A DNA stretch of 19,798 nt from CAZSNT01 sp964607765. GTDB taxonomy: Bacteria; Verrucomicrobiota; Lentisphaeria; Oligosphaerales; JABHEG01. Location of the stretch: the NCBI GenBank assembly GCA_964607765.1, contig CAZSNT010000179.1, positions 1-19,798 on the forward strand, written 5' to 3'. Position 1 is the stretch's first letter. Each line of letters opens with the position of its first letter. Position numbers and translations under genes: made by a program. Below are positions 6,263 through 13,413 of the stretch, in pieces. The notes below the pieces were generated by a model. That model was given only the letters and a program-made list of their open reading frames with translations. It searched no databases and was not told the origin of the DNA.

Positions 6263-6296
6263 GTTGCCCGGCTCTCCCGAGCCGGGTGTCCTTGTC
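6263..6296 (+). repeat. REP-like hairpin element, copy 1
   Basis: GTTG (6263-6266) is followed by CCCGGCTC, TCCC and GAGCCGGG (6267-6286), a perfect 8-bp stem with a 4-nt loop, then TGTCCTTGTC. The 30 bp from 6267 to 6296 recur identically at 19761-19790, where the head is GTAG. A GTNG-type tetranucleotide before a palindrome is the known layout of REP elements mobilised by RAYT-type TnpA(REP) proteins. No such gene is in the window. Confidence 0.75.
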
Positions 6297-6485
6297 TTTC
6301 GCCTCTATCCGGGTCACGACGGGACCGGGGCTGTCCCAGAGACACTCCATCGGGCGTTCATCCTCGGCCTCTTCCGCGTCGGTTGCGTGCCCGACGAGCT
6401 TGCCGGGGGGCGCAAGGGGGGAGATATTTCCTGCCTGAGCCAGTCGGCTCCGTTTTCCGGTCAATCTGAACAGGGAGAGCTCTCC

Positions 6486-7967
6486 ATGCCGTCCCAGGCA
6501 GAACTCGGCAAAGTGGTCTCGGACCCGTTCACCGTCGGTACGAAGCGTTGGCGTGACGCCTCCACGGTATTCTTGGTCCTTGGGGTGATCGTCTTCGCGA
6601 TTGCGGTCATCATCATGATTGCCGACAAGGAGGCCAGCGCTCCTGCCCTTATTGCGGGGGGGATCGGACTGGCCTGCGCCGCCGTGGCTGTCGGCGTTGC
6701 GCTGTGCAGGAAGGCGCAGCGCAGCACGATCACCGTCCACGAGAACGGGTTGTTCATTGATCAAGGCGAGCACAAGAAGGGCTGTGTTTTCGGTGAGATT
6801 GCCGCCGTAGGACAGACCACCAAGAACCACTTCGCCAACGGCAGGTACTCGGGCAGATCCCGGTGCGTCGGACTGTGGCGCAGGGAGGATGGCGCACGTA
6901 CGCCCCATGTGGAGATTCACGCTTACTGCAAGGCCTCGGATCCTGCTGACGAACAACTGAACGATTTGGTCGTGATGCTCGTGGACCGCGTGGCGGACAG
7001 AATTGCAGAACTCGTGGCGCGTGGCGGCTCCGCCAAAGGCGAAGGAGTCCAGCTGCGACAGGACGCGCTGCGGGCAGGGGACGTGACGATCCCGCTTGAC
7101 GACATTGCAGCCACCGGCTTCTACAGAGACAGGCTCTGTGTGTGGCGGCGCAACGAGGACGAGCCCTGCGTCCGGCTCGACCCGAGCCTGCCGAACGTGC
7201 TGCCCATCGTGCAGGTGCTGGACACGGAGTTGGAGAAGCGTCAGGCCGCTGGGGAGGAATCGGAGGCGGAGGAAGGGCTCGGCCGGATTCTGTTTGAGCG
7301 CAGGGCCTCGCGCGTGATTGCCTGGGTGGTGCTTCTGGCTGGGCTGCCGCTGTGTCTGGTTCTCATTGGTTTTCTCCTGATCCTCATAGCCATGCACCTG
7401 TTCCGGAGCCGGTTTCGCGCCCATGAGCGAGGCGTGCTGAAGAGGGGGCTGTTCAAGGAGAGGAGCCTGCGCTACACCGACGTCGACACGTTTACCTGCT
7501 CCACCACAAGCATGTACGTGAACGGGGTGTACACGGGCACGAGCGTGGTCATGAAGTTCGTTCCGGAGCCCGGGGCCGACGTCAAGCCGGTCAAGTTCAG
7601 CCAAAACGTGCGGAACGCGGACAGCGACCTGGACGCCTTGCGTGATCACATCTCGGCGGTCGTGGCCCGCAAGATGCTCGACCGGTACAAGGCGGACGGG
7701 CGACTGGAGTGGACGCCTGACGTCATCTTCACGCAGGACGGGATCCGCTACCGCAAAGGCAAGCTCATCGGCAAAGGCGAGTGGGATGAACTGCCGTTCG
7801 AACAGATTGCCGGCGCCACGCTCAACGAGGGGCAGTTCTTCCTCTTCGCCGAGGGGCAGGAGAAGCACGTGCTGCGCATGCCGTCCAGCACGGACAACTT
7901 CTTCCCCGGCTCCATGGCCCTGTCGCATCTGCTCGCCGAGAAGGAGAACGCCGAAACGCCGGCCTGA
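6486..7967 (+). CDS. Membrane protein with duplicated PH-like (DUF6585-like) architecture
   Basis: A 493-aa protein. Two membrane helices at about residues 26-46 and 53-73 precede a soluble half (75-250). A long hydrophobic segment at 277-305, probably a helical hairpin or one long TM, precedes a second soluble half (306-480). The halves look like diverged copies. ITVHENGLF and FRAHERGVL start them, and TTKNHFANGRYSG (111-123) matches TTSMYVNGVYTG (340-351). Each is followed by a second beta-rich unit and a helix (about 188-250, 405-480). The NGVYTGT motif and PH-like pattern recall DUF6585 proteins, whose function is unknown to me. The ATG at 6486 is preceded by AGGGAGAG (6472-6479). The frame opens further upstream, but that part crosses the REP element. 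The gene ends 23 bp before the palindrome at 7991. Confidence 0.78.
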   Translation: MPSQAELGKVVSDPFTVGTKRWRDASTVFLVLGVIVFAIAVIIMIADKEASAPALIAGGIGLACAAVAVGVALCRKAQRSTITVHENGLFIDQGEHKKGCVFGEIAAVGQTTKNHFANGRYSGRSRCVGLWRREDGARTPHVEIHAYCKASDPADEQLNDLVVMLVDRVADRIAELVARGGSAKGEGVQLRQDALRAGDVTIPLDDIAATGFYRDRLCVWRRNEDEPCVRLDPSLPNVLPIVQVLDTELEKRQAAGEESEAEEGLGRILFERRASRVIAWVVLLAGLPLCLVLIGFLLILIAMHLFRSRFRAHERGVLKRGLFKERSLRYTDVDTFTCSTTSMYVNGVYTGTSVVMKFVPEPGADVKPVKFSQNVRNADSDLDALRDHISAVVARKMLDRYKADGRLEWTPDVIFTQDGIRYRKGKLIGKGEWDELPFEQIAGATLNEGQFFLFAEGQEKHVLRMPSSTDNFFPGSMALSHLLAEKENAETPA

Positions 7968-7990
7968 GGCTGCCTGTTTCTCACTGGCCC

Positions 7991-8064
7991 GGGAACGCCG
8001 AGCACCAGCTCGGCTCCGGCCGACTCGCACATCCCGCCGTGCCGAGCTGGTGCTCGGCGTTCCC
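7991..8064. repeat. Perfect 24-bp inverted repeat (REP/BIME-like), likely bidirectional terminator
   Basis: The arms at 7991-8014 and 8041-8064 are perfect reverse complements around a 26-nt spacer. Each arm contains its own hairpin: GCCGAGC, ACCA, GCTCGGC. The stem extends imperfectly into the flanking CCC/GGGG. It lies between two convergent genes (ends at 7967 and 8095), so it can serve as a terminator on both strands. Two inverted palindromic units resemble a BIME made from REP sequences. Confidence 0.8.
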
Positions 8065-8072
8065 AGGGGCGC

Positions 8073-8104
8073 GGTGACTCGGTGACCCGATGACTCAGTG
8101 ACTC
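8073..8104. repeat. Octamer repeat (GGTGACTC type) overlapping a gene end
   Basis: GGTGACTC, GGTGACCC, GATGACTC and AGTGACTC lie in register. The TGA stop of the large - strand gene (plus-strand tca at 8095-8097) and its last codons (Met-Ser-His) are inside this repeat. Confidence 0.85.
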
Positions 8105-11100
8105 ATTCGGCCAATCCCTAGCTTCCTCGCTCGGTCAACGTCTCCAGGTCCACCGGGCGTCCCGTAGTTCTCGACGTACCAGAGCCACCAAGCGTCTGCG
8201 GACCCCGCACTGACCCCGGTCAGCGTCTCCAATGCCGTGAACAGGGCTTCGGTCTCCTCCCTGTAGGCATTGGCTACCGGGAGCGCGCGGATAAGTAATG
8301 GGATGCTCTTCGGGTTGCCCATGTCCCGGAGCACGTTGAACACCGGGGTCAGGATGTTCCTTCTGCTTGTTCCCGGCCCGGCGTGCCAGCGTTCCTCGAG
8401 TTCCTGCTCGCAGATGGTCTCAACCGCGTGTCGGAACCGGGGATCGGGAACACGCTGCAGAAGGGGAAGGAGCTTCTTCTGCCGGTCTACGAGCAGGTCG
8501 CGCTCGGGACTGCCCGGCGATACGTGTTCTCTGCTCCAGTTCCACTCGGACGTCCCTGTTGGTCCCTGCGCGTCGGCGAGTTGCAGCCAGAAGTGGTCCG
8601 CCAGGTACTGGTTCGCAGCTGTGCTGCCGAGACGCAGGATTGCGGCTGTGCTGGCGTGTTCGGCGATTTCGCCGCTGTCGGGCCGCCTGCCGGAGCGCGA
8701 GACAAAAGCTGCGAACTCGGATTCCACTGCCTCCAGGGTCCAGCCGAGATGGTCGACAAGGACGCCGGTCCGGGCTGTCCGGGCCAGGAGGAGTTTCCTG
8801 AAGAAGGCGGTCTCAGACGACACCTGAGACTCCGCTTGCGCGTTAGCGTCGCTCTGTGGCCACTGTATTGCGTATTGAGCGGCGTATAGCTTCAGGCCCT
8901 CTTCGAGCAGGGGACCGTCCCGTTCCGCCAGCCGCCTCAGCGCCCACGTCGCCAACTTTGGGTGCGGGTCGCCTGCTGCCGCAAGGAGCACACCACTCAC
9001 GGCTTCCCCGCAGGACTTCGTCAGGAAGTGGAGCGCGGCGTAGCGCAACCCCTCCGACTCAGTGGAATCTTCGGCCACACTGCGGAGTCCGTCAATGGCC
9101 TCGGGCCAGGGAACGCGCTCCATGAAGTCGCCGACCCGCTTGATTGCCGCTGCCCTCGCTGTCTCAGACTCGCGTCGGTTGCGTATGATCTGCAGCCACA
9201 GCGGCATGAGAGTGTTGCCGCCGTGATCGGGAGACAGTCCATGCTTCAGCCGCTCTCGTTTCTCCTTGTCAGACAGCTCCGCCCATTGGGTAGGCGATGG
9301 CGAGGAACACGGCCAGATCCTCACAACACTCAGGTCGGCGCCGGTCACCTCGTAGCGGGGAGACCTGCCAGGGCGTTCGAGGAACTGGATTCGGTCGGTA
9401 TCGTGGTTGTACGTCACGGCCGGCGTGTGGAAGAAGCATTCCTCCAGTCCAGAGGGATACGGGACACGTCTGATTTCACTGCCTGTGGCAGGATTGAGCA
9501 GGAGCAGACCCCCGGATCCGAGAGCTGCCACGATTTGGCCACGGCGGGCGACGGGCTGGGATATTGCAGTCCACGGCGCGAAGCGCCAGCTCACCTCACC
9601 ATTCTCGGTGTTAACGGCGTGCAGGACGCCTTCGTGCGGGATTGCGGCAAACACGCTGCCCTGCAGAACCAGAGCGGGCACGCGGTCTGCGGCGATCTGG
9701 GAGAAAGGTACGTCGCGTAGGCTGGACAGGCGTTGCACCGGCATCAGGTCGCAGTGCCAGGTCTGCGTTAGTTTGCGGCGCGGCAGACCATCGGGATCCG
9801 GGACTCCATCGAGACGCAGGAGATGGCCTCGGTCATCGACCTGGTAGAAAGGACGGTTGACTCGGGGTTGTCCTGCAGGGGGCCTGTGCTGCGGATGTCG
9901 GCGCATCAGAGCTTCCTCAGACGTGGCAGAGAGCCAGAACGAGGCGGGTGGCCCCGGGCGGCGGCGTCTGCGTTCCGGCACTGCTGTGTCCGTTTCCTTG
10001 GCAAGGCGCCGGGCCCGGGATAGGCACTCCGACCTGCTCAATCGCACGCCGGCTTCGGTTGCTTGGCGGATGGCTTTCTCAAGACGTTCTGCAAAGGTCA
10101 CTGCGGTATACTTGTCCGGGAGGCGCCTGAGTCGCCCAATCTCCCGTGCCGAAATACAGTCGGGCAGGGACAGGTCCGGGGCCGCCGCGAGCACACGAGC
10201 GGCCCAACGCACAGCTCTCGCCCAGTCGCCCACGCAGACGGCGCTGATGGCGCCGTGCCAGTAGTTGAGGACAGTTCCTTTGCCTGCCTCGTCCAGCAAC
10301 TTGCTCGCTCTGATGACGTGGTGTACGCGAGCAGGTTCGCGAAGCAGCGCAAACGCTCTGAGGATCTGCGTGCGTTCCTCCGATGACGCGTCTTGCAGCA
10401 GGCGATCGACAGCCGCCAGGCATTTGTAGGGCTCGGGAGGGAAAGCGTGGCTCGGTGTGTACGTGTCCAATGGGTCTGTTCCGCTGAGGAAGCCTCCCAG
10501 GAAGGCGGTCAGCGCGTCTGCCCGTAGGCCGAGCTCCTCATAGGCCCGGCCTTTCCTGTATCCCGCTGTGTGGATCGCGCCCAGGGCCCCGCGTGCCTCC
10601 TGCATGCGTCCCACTTGGAGGAGCGACTCGGCCAGGCACATGTAGACCCAGCTTTCGCGGCCCACACGGCGTGCAGCGCGGGTCCACAGGGCCGCGTTTT
10701 CTTTCCAGCGTCCTTCCGTGCGCAGGATCCCGGACAGGGCCTGGAACAGACTCTTGAGGCTCGACGTCCTCTCGGTTCGAGCCAGCCCTTGCTCCAGCAG
10801 CAGCTCTGCCCGGCGTGTTTCTCCCATCGAGCGGCAGAAACGGGACAGCTCGAGCAGGTTGTAGGCGGAAGCCGGGGCCAGTCGGTCGCTCGTGGCGAGT
10901 CTGCCGTAACCCCAGTGTTGCGGGGCCCGAGTCATGGCGGCATCCAAGCGTCGCCAAATCAGGCTTTCGGCGCTGCTTGGTGATGTGGCTCGAACGAGTC
11001 GGCGGAGCGCGCCCGCAGCCTGGCTCAGCAGTGATTGGGCACTGTCGGCGTCGGCAGTCAAGCGCCACACTCCTGCTATCCGTCCGGACCGGGCATCCAC

Positions 11101-13413
11101 AGCCCTGAGCACCAGCGACACGGTCTGTTCCGTGCCGCCCAGCCAGCCCATGATGGCGAAGTCAGCACCCAGCATCTGGCTCGAGCGCAGTCGCGCGTCA
11201 CTGGCACCGAGGTCCGTAGTGGCGAGCTCGTCCAGGGCATCCTGCAGCCGCGCTCTGTCCACTACGGTGTAGCCCGCCTGCGACAACTCAACCTGGAGCA
11301 GATCCTCGAGACTTCCGGGTGGGAATGCTGCAGCGGCCGGGCCGCCAAAGGTGGCAAGAGGCCTGATCGCAAGAACAACATCTCGCCCCGGTCTGTCAGC
11401 ATCACTTACAACGGCCGGCGCCATGGCAGTTGGCCACCGAGATCTGAGCGTCTCCAGCACGGCTTCGAGTGCCCGGTCGCGTTCATCAGGCGCGGCGTCC
11501 TCCGGCGACGTGCACACACGTCCGTACCAGCCGCTCTTCACATCCTCAAGCCAGATGTCAACGTTCCATCCCAGGCCGACCGGTCGGCGGCGGACACTGA
11601 GGAACGCATCGGCTGGCCGGAAAACGTTGGCCGGCCCCGTGTCGGCGTTCACCGTGAAGGAACGCAGTTCGGACTCTTCGTACAGGTTGGCGTCCGCTGT
11701 GCGCTCGACACATTCGAGCCAACGTTCGCGCACCAGCCGCTCCAGCATGGCTGTGCTCCAGTCCGTTACGGCGCCCGAGTTGGGTTCCCGGATGCCCACG
11801 CGTAGTGGGCGCGGGGCATGCGGCACAGCAACAATGCCTTGACGAACGCGGAGCTGATGTCGACGCTCCTCATCGGCGGGAGTGAAGCGGAAATCTGTGG
11901 GCACGCAGTGGTCGAATGGGGGCTGATCGTCGAGCTGAGTCGTGGCTCTGAGAATGCCGTGTAGGGCGAGCGAGTAGATGTAGGCTTCGTTGTTGACAAC
12001 ATTCCTGTCGACCCATCTGCAGGCCGTCGGGCGAACGCGGCACAGCTCTGTGACCGCATCTTCCGACGTCCACTGCCTGCCGAGCCCTGTGCTCAAATCA
12101 GTTTCCCGCATCCTGTGGACCGTCAGCCACGGACCGTCCAACCAGTCGTCTGCATCCACTTCCACCGGCTCCCATTCCAGTCTCACTTCCCCGTCACCTT
12201 CCACAGCCCGGAAGTGTCTCAGCGCCGGCGGGCGCGCCAGGCGCAATGACACGGATCGGCGCTGCTCTTCTGCATCTGTCCAGGCCAGCTGGAAGCGCAG
12301 AGGCTCCGAAATGCCCGGTTGGATTTCGCAGCGGTCAGAGCGTCCGTTCTGTGGCAAGAAGGGGAGTGTTCCGGTCGAAGGAGCGGACACCGTGAACGTG
12401 AGGGCCGCCGCTCTCTTGGGGCGATCCCAGTGCAAGAGCACGTGTCTTCTTCCGTACAGCCTGGACAGCGGCGTGGTCCAGTCCACTATCGTCGAGATCA
12501 TGGCCGGCGTACCAGCGGATTGCGCAAAAATGTCGGCCCGTCCGGGGGGTGGCGGAACGACAGATTTCAGGACGACGGGCTTCGCCTCGCGCGTTACGCC
12601 CTCGAGACGCGTCCAGGATGACTGCATGATCCGTGCGATCAGCGCGAACTGTACCGCCCCGTCGCCCGGCACCGCGATGTCGCTGTGAACAGGTATGCGG
12701 AATGCACCTGCAGCACAGGGGAACCAGCCGCCAAACCACGGTCCGTAGTGGACCGCACACTGCAGGCCGAGAAGTTCCCCGACCTCTTCCGTCTCCAGGC
12801 CTTTCCAGGTCAACACCGCGTGCCCATCCTCGGCAATGCGGAGCTCGTGCGGCGGAAGCCGGAGCGCCGTCGTCGAACAAGGGCCTGTCGCGTGTATGGC
12901 CCTGCCGTCGTCCTTAGAGCGCAGTTCGCAGCGGTACCACACCGTCTGGCGCGGCTCGACGTCGCGGTCGAGCAGCGTGATGCCGCCCCGCCACCGTCCA
13001 CGCCGGTGCCTCGGGAAAGACGGTAGCGAGGAGCGGATCCAGTCGCCCGAGGCCGTCATCAGATGCGCATAGCCACCGTCTTGCCGGGACGACTTCATGA
13101 CATGCAGGTCGATACCCGCGGGCCAGTTGCTGGGATCCGTGGGAGGGACGCCGCCAACAGAGACTGCCAGGGAGACGCGAACGGCCCCCTGGCTCTCGGC
13201 AGACGTGAGTGTGCCTGTGCGCTTCCCCGGACTCAGCTCGAGCGCAGGATGGTCCTCGGCCACCAACACGGGGCCGGCGGACACCCGCTCGATCCTGGCG
13301 GCAGTTGGCGCTGTGACATCAGCCGAGTCCGAGGCCCCCGTCGAGCCGTCGCACAGCAGAGCGAACATCACCGCTGACATGGCGACCGTAGTCCCATTCC
13401 GGCCGCTATTCAT
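8095..13413 (-). CDS. Giant secreted multi-domain protein: FN3-like, two CsgG-like domains, TPR-, PQQ- and HEAT-like regions (gene D)
   Basis: A 1772-aa protein, last gene of the - strand unit. After a signal peptide (residues 1-27) come beta-rich modules; the clearest FN3-like one is at about 398-490 (GEVRLEWEPVEV ... CRWVDRNVVNNEAYIYSLAL). A degenerate CsgG-like domain (535-665: PLRVGIREPNSG, LVRERWLECVERT) precedes a better one (678-815: DVVLAIRPLATF, VVDRARLQDALDEL, LGADFAIMGWLGG). TPR-like helices span about 845-1100 (AELLLEQGLART). A PQQ-like beta-propeller stretch follows at 1250-1320 (GVLHAVNTENGEVSW, LLLLNPATGSEIRR). HEAT-like repeats lie at about 1410-1510 and 1640-1750. AGAGG lies 8 nt before the ATG at 13413, which overlaps the end of gene C by 8 nt, so the two are coupled. 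It is probably periplasmic or surface-located. The domain calls are by eye. Confidence 0.83.
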   Translation of the reverse strand: MNSGRNGTTVAMSAVMFALLCDGSTGASDSADVTAPTAARIERVSAGPVLVAEDHPALELSPGKRTGTLTSAESQGAVRVSLAVSVGGVPPTDPSNWPAGIDLHVMKSSRQDGGYAHLMTASGDWIRSSLPSFPRHRRGRWRGGITLLDRDVEPRQTVWYRCELRSKDDGRAIHATGPCSTTALRLPPHELRIAEDGHAVLTWKGLETEEVGELLGLQCAVHYGPWFGGWFPCAAGAFRIPVHSDIAVPGDGAVQFALIARIMQSSWTRLEGVTREAKPVVLKSVVPPPPGRADIFAQSAGTPAMISTIVDWTTPLSRLYGRRHVLLHWDRPKRAAALTFTVSAPSTGTLPFLPQNGRSDRCEIQPGISEPLRFQLAWTDAEEQRRSVSLRLARPPALRHFRAVEGDGEVRLEWEPVEVDADDWLDGPWLTVHRMRETDLSTGLGRQWTSEDAVTELCRVRPTACRWVDRNVVNNEAYIYSLALHGILRATTQLDDQPPFDHCVPTDFRFTPADEERRHQLRVRQGIVAVPHAPRPLRVGIREPNSGAVTDWSTAMLERLVRERWLECVERTADANLYEESELRSFTVNADTGPANVFRPADAFLSVRRRPVGLGWNVDIWLEDVKSGWYGRVCTSPEDAAPDERDRALEAVLETLRSRWPTAMAPAVVSDADRPGRDVVLAIRPLATFGGPAAAAFPPGSLEDLLQVELSQAGYTVVDRARLQDALDELATTDLGASDARLRSSQMLGADFAIMGWLGGTEQTVSLVLRAVDARSGRIAGVWRLTADADSAQSLLSQAAGALRRLVRATSPSSAESLIWRRLDAAMTRAPQHWGYGRLATSDRLAPASAYNLLELSRFCRSMGETRRAELLLEQGLARTERTSSLKSLFQALSGILRTEGRWKENAALWTRAARRVGRESWVYMCLAESLLQVGRMQEARGALGAIHTAGYRKGRAYEELGLRADALTAFLGGFLSGTDPLDTYTPSHAFPPEPYKCLAAVDRLLQDASSEERTQILRAFALLREPARVHHVIRASKLLDEAGKGTVLNYWHGAISAVCVGDWARAVRWAARVLAAAPDLSLPDCISAREIGRLRRLPDKYTAVTFAERLEKAIRQATEAGVRLSRSECLSRARRLAKETDTAVPERRRRRPGPPASFWLSATSEEALMRRHPQHRPPAGQPRVNRPFYQVDDRGHLLRLDGVPDPDGLPRRKLTQTWHCDLMPVQRLSSLRDVPFSQIAADRVPALVLQGSVFAAIPHEGVLHAVNTENGEVSWRFAPWTAISQPVARRGQIVAALGSGGLLLLNPATGSEIRRVPYPSGLEECFFHTPAVTYNHDTDRIQFLERPGRSPRYEVTGADLSVVRIWPCSSPSPTQWAELSDKEKRERLKHGLSPDHGGNTLMPLWLQIIRNRRESETARAAAIKRVGDFMERVPWPEAIDGLRSVAEDSTESEGLRYAALHFLTKSCGEAVSGVLLAAAGDPHPKLATWALRRLAERDGPLLEEGLKLYAAQYAIQWPQSDANAQAESQVSSETAFFRKLLLARTARTGVLVDHLGWTLEAVESEFAAFVSRSGRRPDSGEIAEHASTAAILRLGSTAANQYLADHFWLQLADAQGPTGTSEWNWSREHVSPGSPERDLLVDRQKKLLPLLQRVPDPRFRHAVETICEQELEERWHAGPGTSRRNILTPVFNVLRDMGNPKSIPLLIRALPVANAYREETEALFTALETLTGVSAGSADAWWLWYVENYGTPGGPGDVDRARKLGIGRMSH

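Larger units (their letters stand above)
5952..6485. other. Repeat-packed intergenic region
   Basis: The 534 bp hold, in order, GGATGCC-type heptamers (5963-5983), a (TG)6 run (5983-5994), a left inverted-repeat arm (5996-6032), ATTGCAG heptamers (6019-6053), CCATTCT heptamers (6088-6115), a right arm (6100-6166), GGATGCC heptamers (6187-6207) and a REP-like hairpin (6263-6296). TTGCCG (6400-6405), a 17-nt spacer and GATATT (6423-6428) form a weak promoter candidate for the next gene. Open frames here are fortuitous; they cross the REP element and have no SD. Confidence 0.7.

Noticed and set aside
6154..6438. Small + strand frame between the YbjQ and DUF6585-like genes
   Set aside because: It crosses the heptamers and the REP hairpin, with no start signal and no protein-like pattern.
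6135..8030. Long - strand frame (631 codons) opposite the DUF6585-like gene
   Set aside because: It runs through the REP element and both intergenic regions and has no recognisable motif. The + strand gene has a good SD and membrane segments.
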